Assembly (NCBI GenBank): GCA_038150225.1
Contig: JAYQWG010000038.1
Location: 1 to 17,810 of the forward strand
DNA length: 17,810 bases
DNA from: Lucifugimonas sp038150225
GTDB taxonomy: Bacteria > Chloroflexota > Dehalococcoidia > Lucifugimonadales > Lucifugimonadaceae
Direction: 5' to 3'
Shown piece by piece: positions 7,311 to 13,072 of this stretch. Numbering within the stretch: the stretch's first letter is position 1; each line of letters begins with the position of its first letter. The notes under the pieces were generated by a model that worked only from the letters and a program-made list of their open reading frames with translations, was not told the origin of the DNA and searched no databases. A program made the position numbers and the translations under genes.

Positions 7311-7385
7311 TTTGAGTTTGTAAGCACGCGCAGATTAGCAGTCCTTAGAATCCAATAAGTAAAAGTTTTCGCACCCTGAGCATTT

Positions 7386-7390
7386 AGAGG
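7386..7390 (+). promoter_or_regulatory. ribosome-binding site pointing to an ATT start
   Basis: AGAGG lies 6 nt before ATT at 7397-7399, the normal spacing. No ATG, GTG or TTG occurs in frame between the upstream stop (TAG 7385-7387) and TTG at 7463. The site supports initiation at ATT for the membrane thioredoxin. Confidence 0.45.
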
Positions 7391-7396
7391 TCTCTG

Positions 7397-7888
7397 ATTA
7401 ACCCGATCGAACTATTCAACCAAAACTCTGCGCTGGTCGCGATTCCCGGCATTCTCGTCATTTTGATGGCGATGTTGCCGATCAAATCGTGGTCTAAACG
7501 CATCCCGCTTTACGTCGGCGCAGGCGTGATTGGTCTTGTCGCCGTCCTGGTACTTCAACCTGGCGATTCAAATGTTGCAAGCGAAGTTGAAGCTCAAAGC
7601 TTGATCGCTTCTGGCAATCCAGTGTTCGTTGAACTCTTCTCGAACAACTGCTCGGCTTGCCTCGCCTCCCAACCGATAGTCCGAAGTCTCGAAGATGAAA
7701 TGCCTGCCGACACCGAAATATTGAAGTTGAACGTTCAAGACACGCATGCACGAATGTTCATTCGCGAGTACAAGGCATATCTCACGCCCACGTTCGTTGT
7801 ACTCGGTAGAGACGGTGAAGTGATCTGGAGGCAATCAGGCGGACTGCTCAAAAAGGGCGCAGCGCTAGAGGCGCTTGAATCAGCCTAG
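7397..7888 (+). CDS. membrane-anchored thioredoxin-like protein
   Basis: An extracytoplasmic thiol-disulfide or thiol-protecting protein. The thioredoxin active site is CSAC in FVELFSNNCSACLASQ, and the cis-proline strand is LTPTFVVLG followed by DGEVIWRQSGG. A helix, YVGAGVIGLVAVLVL, anchors the domain. From a standard TTG start (7463) the protein has 141 residues. The frame continues upstream with a second hydrophobic, protein-like stretch (INPIELFNQNSALVAIPG, then ILVILMAM), and a Shine-Dalgarno points to ATT at 7397. I therefore chose the longer 163-residue form with two membrane helices; the active-site cysteines are then 85 and 88. The 3' end overlaps the convergent kinase gene by 9 bp. 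Confidence 0.8.
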   Translation: MNPIELFNQNSALVAIPGILVILMAMLPIKSWSKRIPLYVGAGVIGLVAVLVLQPGDSNVASEVEAQSLIASGNPVFVELFSNNCSACLASQPIVRSLEDEMPADTEILKLNVQDTHARMFIREYKAYLTPTFVVLGRDGEVIWRQSGGLLKKGAALEALESA

Positions 7889-8731
7889 TCGCGCCTCTAC
7901 AGCTTCTCGCGTAGGACAACCGGACATTCCTACAGATTCGATGCCAAGTGCAGCCGCCGCTGAGGCATAAGCCCCCGCATCACTGATCGACTTGCCTTCA
8001 TAACTCGCGAGGGCGAACGCAACCGCCCACGTGTCTCCAGCGCCGGTAAGATCGACTAATTCCGCAGGATTCGCCGCAATTTCGGTACAGGTGCTGTCGC
8101 TTAGAACCCGCGCCCCACGCCCACCGTCGGTTACACATAGAACGTCACAGAGCTTCATCAACTGTTCTTCGCTCATATCCTGAAACTCGAGTTCGGAAAT
8201 GGCAATAATGTCCCACTTCTTGCCTCGTGGAGGCGGCAGTTGCGCAGCGTGAGTTATCGCTCCATCTGGTCCCCAACGACGTAGCCAACCCGATGGCACC
8301 AGGCAGGAAAGTTCGGGTTCGAACCAGTTCACACATTCAGTCGGAAGTTCGTGCAATAACGGTCCGACAAATAAAACCTTGGGTTTTCGCCAATCTGCTG
8401 GAATCGAGTGCTCAGGAATCCTGGCACCTGATGCAACAAGTACCTGGGTACGCTCTCCACCGTCGTAGTAATTCGCGAAGGTCGCGGTGTGTTCGCTCTC
8501 GATAACTTCGACATCGATTCCAGTCAAAATTTCTTCAACCGGATAGTCAGCGTCAACGGAAGTGACGACGCCAGATTTGTAGCCGTGGTTTCGAGCCGTC
8601 AGTGCAGCGTAAGCACTTGCGCCTCCAGGAATGTGACTGGACGGGGCACCGTCATCGACTACGTTGATGTCGAACGACAAGTGCCCAATTGCAACAAAGT
8701 CGGGTGAGGTTTCGGATTCGGGATTCGTCAT
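7880..8731 (-). CDS. PfkB-family carbohydrate/nucleoside kinase
   Basis: A 283-residue ribokinase-fold enzyme that uses ATP to phosphorylate a hydroxymethyl group of a sugar or nucleoside; the exact substrate cannot be read. The N-terminal strand is VAIGHLSFDINV, and PGGASAYAALTARNHGY (~36-51) is the substrate-binding glycine motif. VTDGGRGARVL (~200-210) precedes the nucleotide site, and DLTGAGDTWAVAFA (227-240) holds the anion hole and catalytic base D233. SGWLRRWGPDG (~147-157) occurs in a subset of sugar-kinase relatives. It is at the short end of the family range, and the mid-region lid seems reduced. The ATG at 8729-8731 has only a weak ribosome-binding site. It lies 33 nt beyond the terminator of the khpB operon, so its transcription depends on read-through or on a promoter I could not locate. 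Confidence 0.9.
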   Translation of the reverse strand: MTNPESETSPDFVAIGHLSFDINVVDDGAPSSHIPGGASAYAALTARNHGYKSGVVTSVDADYPVEEILTGIDVEVIESEHTATFANYYDGGERTQVLVASGARIPEHSIPADWRKPKVLFVGPLLHELPTECVNWFEPELSCLVPSGWLRRWGPDGAITHAAQLPPPRGKKWDIIAISELEFQDMSEEQLMKLCDVLCVTDGGRGARVLSDSTCTEIAANPAELVDLTGAGDTWAVAFALASYEGKSISDAGAYASAAAALGIESVGMSGCPTREAVEARLG

Positions 8732-8763
8732 TTCACGAAAAGGTTACGTCGCGAATAAGGAAT

Positions 8764-8791
8764 GAAAAAGCCTCGCCAGTTGGCAAGGCTT
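8764..8791 (-). terminator. intrinsic terminator of the rpmH-khpB operon
   Basis: AAGCCT(C)GCCA (8768-8778) pairs with TGGC(A)AGGCTT (8781-8791), a stem of about ten pairs with one mismatch and a very tight loop. On the minus strand it runs into TTTTT (plus-strand A-run 8765-8769). It begins 24 nt after the khpB stop codon. Confidence 0.85.
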
Positions 8792-8814
8792 ATCCGATTT
8801 GCGATTCAAAATGC

Positions 8815-9840
8815 CTACTTAGGGAAGATCACAACTCGACGCTGGTTACCTTCGCCCTCGGACTCTGTCCGGACATCTGGATGATCGGCAAGAGACATGT
8901 GCACAATTCTGCGCTCGGCAGGTGACATTGGATCAAGGCTGTCCTCTCGACCGCTGGAAGCCACTCGACCTGCAGTACGTCGAGCAAGTCGACGCAGCAT
9001 TTGCGATCGACGCTCCCGGTAGTCCTCGACATCGATGACCACATAAGCCTTTCGACCGAGCTGGCGGTTCGTGACCATACGCACAACGAACTGCAACGCC
9101 TGTAGCGTTTCACCACGTCGTCCAATCAGCAGACCCGCGTCCTGACCTTCAATTTCAAATGTCAGCGTCTTAGGATCGTCTTCGTCTTCACGAATGTAAG
9201 TGTCAGCAACGACTCCCATTGCTCCCAGGAAGTAATCGATCAATTCTGCGACAAGCTGCTCAGCTTCTTCGTCACGACCTTCGATTTCTGGTTCGTCCGA
9301 CGGAGCCGAAGTAGCTGCTGGAGAAGATTCGTCACGATCGTTTTGGCGTCGGCCGTTACGACCTCGACCCCGGCCACGGTTTCGATTGCCTCCACGACCC
9401 CGACCGCGGTTTTCACGTTCAGTTTCCCCAGACTCGGAAGATTCTTCCCGCTCGCCGTCTTCAGAAACGGCGACTGGAACATCTTCATCACTCGACTCGC
9501 TGGCAGCTGGTTGATCGTCACGACCACCACGTCCTCGTCCACGCCCCCTGCCGCGACCTCGGTTGCGTCCACGACCTCGACCGCGTGCTGGTCGTTCCTC
9601 AGCAGTCTCAGAAGTCTCTTCTGAAGACTCGTCAACTACATCGTCGTCATAGAGCGACTCACCAGCAGAGAGAAGTGCTACCTCAATCTCAGCTGGCTCA
9701 CCACCAAAACCTAGAATTCCCGAACGGCCAGGGTTTACAACCCTAATGTCGACGTCTTCGAGTTCGGCGCCCAGTTCGGCGAGAGCGATTTCTGTCGCTT
9801 CGTCGACCGTCTTTCCCGAGAACTTCCGTGCTCTGGCCAT
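8815..9840 (-). CDS. khpB: KhpB/Jag (SpoIIIJ-associated) RNA-binding protein
   Basis: A 341-residue RNA-binding protein, the usual partner encoded next to YidC. In other bacteria KhpB/Jag (EloR) binds RNA and influences cell envelope growth. The Jag-N domain is at 1-55 (KFSGKTVDEATEIALAELG, then GRSGILGFGGEPAEIEV). The KH domain carries the GxxG loop in GLLIGRRGETLQALQF (236-251). The R3H domain closes the protein (DPMSPAERRIVHMSLADHPD, then SEGEGNQRRVVIFPK). Between Jag-N and KH lies a ~130-residue linker made of Arg-Gly runs (86-106 and 145-164) alternating with Ser/Glu/Asp-rich acidic segments. Typical linkers are far shorter or lysine-rich. The start matches the expected beginning of Jag-N and lies 98 nt inside yidC. 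Confidence 0.95.
   Translation of the reverse strand: MARARKFSGKTVDEATEIALAELGAELEDVDIRVVNPGRSGILGFGGEPAEIEVALLSAGESLYDDDVVDESSEETSETAEERPARGRGRGRNRGRGRGRGRGRGGRDDQPAASESSDEDVPVAVSEDGEREESSESGETERENRGRGRGGNRNRGRGRGRNGRRQNDRDESSPAATSAPSDEPEIEGRDEEAEQLVAELIDYFLGAMGVVADTYIREDEDDPKTLTFEIEGQDAGLLIGRRGETLQALQFVVRMVTNRQLGRKAYVVIDVEDYRERRSQMLRRLARRTAGRVASSGREDSLDPMSPAERRIVHMSLADHPDVRTESEGEGNQRRVVIFPK
9349..9585 (-). repeat. Arg-Gly-coding low-complexity tracts in khpB
   Basis: Two imperfect tandem tracts of CGxGGx codons (about 9523-9585 and 9349-9408) encode RGRGRGRN-like repeats, separated by an acidic Ser/Glu-rich spacer. The repetition is visible at the DNA level as recurring 'cgaccacg / ccgcgacc' units on the plus strand and is a likely site of length variation. 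RG/RGG repeats often bind RNA in other proteins. Confidence 0.75.
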
Positions 9841-10708
9841 TATCGTTTGACTCCTCCGAACCCTTTGATGAGTTGGACGAATCCTGGTTCAGAGCAGCAA
9901 GTTGTGCTGCACGTGCCGCTTTACCTTCAGCGGAACCGAGGAATGAACGTCCAAAGAGTTCGATTGGTTGCTTGCCGCTGACGTAGTACTGAATAACTAC
10001 ACCAACGATGTTTGAAAACAAGATGTAAACCGCAAGACCTGCCGGGAACTGCCAGGTGAACGCACCGAACATAATCGGCATCATCCACAGCATCATCTGG
10101 TTGGTCTGGCGCTGTCGCTCGTCAGTAGTCGGGTTGGTCGTCATCTTCTGCTGCAGGAACATTGAAGCTCCAACGAGAACCGGCAACAGGAAGTTGTACG
10201 GGAAGATCGCAACGCTAACGTTGTCGATCAAAGACATCCCGATGAACTGCGAGTTGAATGGAACGGAGGCAATAGCCGGGTTCCATGCATAGAAAAGACC
10301 AGAAAGGTTTGCGAGACCTTCCGGGGTTGGTGGCATCGTTCGAATGATCGCGCGGTAGAAACCGATCCAGATTGGCATCTGGATAATCATCGGACCAAGA
10401 CATCCGATCGGGCTTACACCAGCCTCTCGATACAGGGCCATAGTCTCTTGCGACATTTGCCGTCGAGCGTCACCGGACTTGCCCTTGTACTTGTCCTGGA
10501 TCTTCTTCATCTTCGGCTGAATAGCCTGCATCTTCTTCATCTGGTTCGTTTGTCGAACCGTCAGAGGGATCATCAACACACGGATGATGATCGTGAAAAC
10601 GATGATGCTGATACCGAAGTTGGACCCGAGGAAGTGATACAGCAGCGCCAGGCTGTTGATCATCGGGCGCATGATTATTTCGAGCCAGAGAATACCGAAG
10701 ATTTCCAT
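9743..10708 (-). CDS. yidC: YidC/Oxa1-type membrane protein insertase
   Basis: A 321-residue insertase that places newly made proteins into the cytoplasmic membrane. It is the short Gram-positive-like form without the large periplasmic domain. Helices lie at ~30-50 (with the conserved groove Arg43 in TIIIRVLMIPLT), 104-123, 166-185, 204-219 and 222-242. The cytoplasmic loop QTNQMKKMQAIQPKMKKIQD and the motif GVSPIGCLGPMIIQMPI are typical. The C-terminal tail is extended, ending in 12 arginines within 20 residues (302-321); basic tails in Oxa1/YidC relatives contact ribosomes. The last ~32 codons overlap khpB in another frame. It starts 50 nt after the stop of the beta-propeller lipoprotein gene. 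Confidence 0.96.
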   Translation of the reverse strand: MEIFGILWLEIIMRPMINSLALLYHFLGSNFGISIIVFTIIIRVLMIPLTVRQTNQMKKMQAIQPKMKKIQDKYKGKSGDARRQMSQETMALYREAGVSPIGCLGPMIIQMPIWIGFYRAIIRTMPPTPEGLANLSGLFYAWNPAIASVPFNSQFIGMSLIDNVSVAIFPYNFLLPVLVGASMFLQQKMTTNPTTDERQRQTNQMMLWMMPIMFGAFTWQFPAGLAVYILFSNIVGVVIQYYVSGKQPIELFGRSFLGSAEGKAARAAQLAALNQDSSNSSKGSEESNDNGQSTEVLGKDGRRSDRNRSRRTGRRTRRRRH

Positions 10709-10758
10709 CTACGAAACCCTCCGTTCGCTCGAATGGGCGCTCGTTCGGACGGATGGGA

Positions 10759-12027
10759 TTAGTCGCATCGCGCACCGTCCTTCAGATTCACACAACCTCG
10801 TTGATTCGTATCGGCAAGCGAGTACCACTTCAGATCGCCGTTTAAGGTGTGCACATACAGGTGGTCACCTGAAACGAGTGGAGTTGTCTTGACCCTTTCA
10901 TCGGTCACAAACACACCGAGTTCTCGACCGTCGATTACAGATACGACCTGGACATGCTTCTCACCAGAAGGGACAGCGAGTGCTCTTTCGGTGATGTCGC
11001 CGCGCTGTCGATCAAACAGGGCTGGCGCCGCAACAATTTGACCTTCGATCTTTGTCGACCAGTTTTCGTTTCCGGTCGCCTGATCCACGGAATGGACTGA
11101 ACCATCTACTGCAGCGACATAAACGGTGTCGCCTTCAACTACAGGTTTCGCCCAAATCCAGGCTCCAGCATCGTATTCCCACTCACCACGTGAATTGTTG
11201 AATGACGATGTTGGTTCAGCAGTCTTTCGGTAGTCAGAATCAAACTTGTAGACCTTGTTACCGAGTGTTCCGAAATAGACGAGTCCGCCCTCTGCATGAA
11301 TGCCACTAGCGAGGCTATGATCGTCTTTCCAGGTCCAGAGAATTCGTGATTCTGGGTCGCCAGTGAACGAATCCGAGTCGGAAACGTCTACTGCATAGAG
11401 AGTTCCTGCCAGCGTCCCGACGTAAGCCGTAGTGCCGTCCACAGCGACGCCGGTCCACGCGTCACCATCTAATGGAAGTCTCCACTTGAGGATCGAGCTG
11501 GACCCAGGCGTTGCGTCAAGGGCATACAAATATCCGCTAGCCCCATCCGCTTCGTCGTTGATAGCTGATGTAGCAACGAGAATGGTTGAGCCGGAAATGC
11601 CGACGTCGCCGACGAGCTTGGTATTTAGCTCGTATCCGTCTTGACCCCAAACAGAGTTTCCACTGTCGAGTGAAACAGCGAACACCTCACCCGAGCAGCT
11701 GTCACCAGTACAGTCATAGCCAGTGCCGTAAACGACGTTTCTAACCTGCTTCACGGTGCCATAGATAGAACCAAGGCCGTCGCCTGCCGGATATTCAAAA
11801 CTGCCTGAGAGAACGTTCGCATCTGTGTCGAACCGAACGACTTTTCCGTCTTTGTTACCGACGTATATGTTTCCGTCGATCTCAGTTGGTGATGACCAAC
11901 CACCTTCAGGCTTCAGATCGTTAATACAACCGGTTGCAACCAACGCGAAAACCAGCAGTCCGAGCAATGCTGCGAACTTCCTTATTCCCCGATTGGTTCG
12001 GGTTGTTTTTTTAGTTAGCGGTGGCGT
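10759..12027 (-). CDS. PQQ-type beta-propeller lipoprotein (BamB-like)
   Basis: A secreted, probably lipid-anchored, repeat protein. The signal region is basic (KKTTRTNRGIRK), then LLGLLVFALVATGC with the likely lipidated Cys. The mature part has several PQQ-like blades, for example GNIYVGNKDGKVVRFD, GGLVYFGTLGNKVYKFD and GDTVYVAAVDGSVHSVDQATG followed by GQIVAAPALFD. Blades of this kind are shared by BamB and PQQ dehydrogenases; I see no catalytic dehydrogenase features, so a scaffold or adaptor role is more likely. The frame is open to an ATG at 12141 inside yidD, giving a 460-residue form with an odd 38-residue leader. The only other standard start, TTG at 11967, removes the basic n-region. 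A GGAGG lies 6 nt before an ACG at 12027, which I took as the start. Its place between yidD and yidC suggests a role in envelope protein biogenesis (inference). Confidence 0.85.
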   Translation of the reverse strand, partial: TPPLTKKTTRTNRGIRKFAALLGLLVFALVATGCINDLKPEGGWSSPTEIDGNIYVGNKDGKVVRFDTDANVLSGSFEYPAGDGLGSIYGTVKQVRNVVYGTGYDCTGDSCSGEVFAVSLDSGNSVWGQDGYELNTKLVGDVGISGSTILVATSAINDEADGASGYLYALDATPGSSSILKWRLPLDGDAWTGVAVDGTTAYVGTLAGTLYAVDVSDSDSFTGDPESRILWTWKDDHSLASGIHAEGGLVYFGTLGNKVYKFDSDYRKTAEPTSSFNNSRGEWEYDAGAWIWAKPVVEGDTVYVAAVDGSVHSVDQATGNENWSTKIEGQIVAAPALFDRQRGDITERALAVPSGEKHVQVVSVIDGRELGVFVTDERVKTTPLVSGDHLYVHTLNGDLKWYSLADTNQRGCVNLKDGARCD

Positions 12028-12033
12028 AACGAG

Positions 12034-12038
12034 CCTCC
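12034..12038 (-). promoter_or_regulatory. strong ribosome-binding site before an ACG codon
   Basis: GGAGG on the minus strand (within CCGGAGG) stands 6 nt upstream of ACG (12025-12027), in frame with the beta-propeller lipoprotein. No ATG, GTG or TTG in that frame lies at a suitable distance, so the site either marks a rare start codon or is fortuitous. Confidence 0.35.
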
Positions 12039-12077
12039 GGATTAATCCAGCGAATGAGATTCGCTGGAAATTGGCTA

Positions 12078-12308
12078 TTAAGTGTTGTGAGTCGATTTTC
12101 CAGGAACGGGGTCGTATCCCCTGGAACGTCCCGGGTGGCATCGTGAAATTCGTTTTAGACCAAGCCAGGATCCCCGCAACGCCCCGTGTTCTTCAATCGC
12201 TTCAGCTGCGTAAACAGAACATGTCGGATCGTAGCGACACTGACCGGGCCAGTACGGCGATATTGCCAGCTTGTAGAACTTGATGATTCCTAGTGGAAGC
12301 GCTTTCAT
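12078..12308 (-). CDS. yidD: membrane protein insertion efficiency factor YidD
   Basis: A 76-residue membrane-associated factor that helps YidC-dependent insertion. The family hallmarks are all present: FYKLAISPYWPGQCRYDPTC, then SVYAAEAIEEHG, GLKRISRCHPG and DPVP near the C-terminus. The conserved cysteines are intact (CRYDPTC and RCHP). Its ATG follows the rnpA stop codon with no gap (TAG then ATG), so the two are translated together. Its 3' end overlaps the longest possible form of the next gene by 64 nt. Confidence 0.95.
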   Translation of the reverse strand: MKALPLGIIKFYKLAISPYWPGQCRYDPTCSVYAAEAIEEHGALRGSWLGLKRISRCHPGRSRGYDPVPGKSTHNT

Positions 12309-12665
12309 CTATGCACTACCTCTGGAATGGTCGTCGATCACGTTCAGTCGTTTCAGCGAACGTCGCAACCCGCTTTGAAGTTCAGAGAATGATGCTTCAG
12401 CAGCTGCGGGTTTGGCGGTGAAAACTACGTCCCAACCTGCATCTTCAACGAGTGACATAAATGCGTCGCGCATACGTCGCTTCACAAGGTTCCGTGTGAC
12501 TGCGTTGCCGACTTTCTTGCTGACTGCGAGTCCTACGCGTGATGAGTTTCCATCGCTTCGGATCGCAATTACGTTGGCCATGTGATTACCCGTTCGCTTG
12601 CCACGCGAAAAAACCCGCCGAAACTCTGCGGGCTTTCGAATTCGGTTGCTTACGGGGATAGACAA
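12309..12665 (-). CDS. rnpA: ribonuclease P protein component
   Basis: A 118-residue protein subunit of RNase P, which binds the catalytic RNA and the 5' leader of precursor tRNA. The N-terminus, RKPAEFRRVFSRGKRTGN, and the signature VGLAVSKKVGNAVTRNLVKR followed by RMRDAF (the RNR motif helix) identify it. The start is TTG at 12663-12665, giving MSIPVSNRIRKPAEF, the expected N-terminal length. It lies 14 nt after the rpmH stop, so it is the second gene of the operon. The RNase P RNA gene itself is not in this window. Confidence 0.96.
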   Translation of the reverse strand: MSIPVSNRIRKPAEFRRVFSRGKRTGNHMANVIAIRSDGNSSRVGLAVSKKVGNAVTRNLVKRRMRDAFMSLVEDAGWDVVFTAKPAAAEASFSELQSGLRRSLKRLNVIDDHSRGSA

Positions 12666-12679
12666 AAGTTACGGCTCGT

Positions 12680-12817
12680 CTAAACGGCTAGCCGCAACCT
12701 GCCTTTGCCTCGGCGTCGCGCAAGAACGGCACGTCCGCCTCGGGTGCTCATGCGTGAACGGAAACCGTGAACACGCTGGCGTCGTCGAGATTTTGGTTGG
12801 TAAGTTCGCTTTGGCAT
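12680..12817 (-). CDS. rpmH: 50S ribosomal protein L34
   Basis: A 45-residue, strongly basic ribosomal protein. The sequence begins MPKRTYQPKSRRRQRVHGFR and contains SRMSTRGGRAVLARRRGKGR, the hallmark of L34. It starts at ATG 12815-12817 and ends at TAG 12680-12682. It is the first gene of the rpmH-rnpA-yidD-yidC-khpB block. No Shine-Dalgarno is visible in the C-rich sequence before the ATG. In many bacteria dnaA lies just upstream; here a divergent Gre-like gene takes that place. Confidence 0.97.
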   Translation of the reverse strand: MPKRTYQPKSRRRQRVHGFRSRMSTRGGRAVLARRRGKGRLRLAV

Positions 12818-12923
12818 TGTGGTGGCGGGAAGGCCGAGTCAGGAAGCCCTGGGTATTGTTGAACGATTAGGGCGCTTTACGACTGTAATTCGGCGACCAA
12901 ATCGTGGGTGATTGAGCAATCAA

Positions 12924-12952
12924 GTTTAAGTTGGGACGCATCTTGGTGTCAA
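12924..12952 (-). promoter_or_regulatory. rpmH: candidate promoter of the rpmH operon
   Basis: On the minus strand, a perfect -35 hexamer TTGACA (12947-12952) and TTAAAC (12924-12929) are separated by 17 nt, about 107 nt upstream of the rpmH ATG. The -10 match is only partial. Confidence 0.4.
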
Positions 12953-12973
12953 ACGAATTTTCAACTCAAATAT

Positions 12974-13002
12974 TTGCGGTCTAAAAACTGGATAACTATC
13001 AT
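12974..13002 (+). promoter_or_regulatory. candidate promoter of the Gre-like gene
   Basis: TTGCGG (12974-12979) and TATCAT (12997-13002) are separated by 17 nt, about 70 nt upstream of the chosen ATG at 13073. Each hexamer has four of six consensus bases. It is divergent from, and close to, the rpmH promoter candidate. Confidence 0.38.
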
Positions 13003-13031
13003 TAAACGATTGTCCTTCTAGCAAGTGAACT

Positions 13032-13058
13032 GTGGGAAATGGCACTTCCAAATCCCAC
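13032..13058 (+). promoter_or_regulatory. palindromic leader element before the Gre-like gene
   Basis: GTGGGA (13032-13037) and TCCCAC (13053-13058) are perfect inverted arms. Inside them TGG/CCA adds three pairs across a symmetric A-A internal loop. It ends one base before the ribosome-binding site (GGAG 13059-13062, AAGG 13064-13067), so folding could modulate translation, or the DNA could be an operator. Confidence 0.35.
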
Positions 13059-13072
13059 GGAGTAAGGCGAAT

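Noticed and set aside
9349..9585. CRISPR-like or tandem intergenic repeat
   Set aside because: The repetition follows codon phase and encodes Arg-Gly within khpB; there are no uniform repeats with unique spacers.
9240..9635. 131-residue minus-strand ORF rich in Val and Thr
   Set aside because: It is the alternative frame of the Arg-Gly repeats of khpB; its low complexity is the shadow of the repeat DNA.
12598..12870. 90-residue plus-strand ORF across rpmH
   Set aside because: It lies opposite L34 and the start of rnpA, both certain on the minus strand.
12818..13072. Possible oriC or DnaA-box cluster beside rpmH
   Set aside because: rpmH is often next to dnaA/oriC, but there is no dnaA, no TTATCCACA-type box cluster and no AT-rich repeat array; it reads as a divergent promoter region.
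13025..13072. Longer start of the Gre-like gene (16 extra residues)
   Set aside because: The leader peptide overlaps the palindromic element, and the ATG at 13073 has well-placed GGAG/AAGG.
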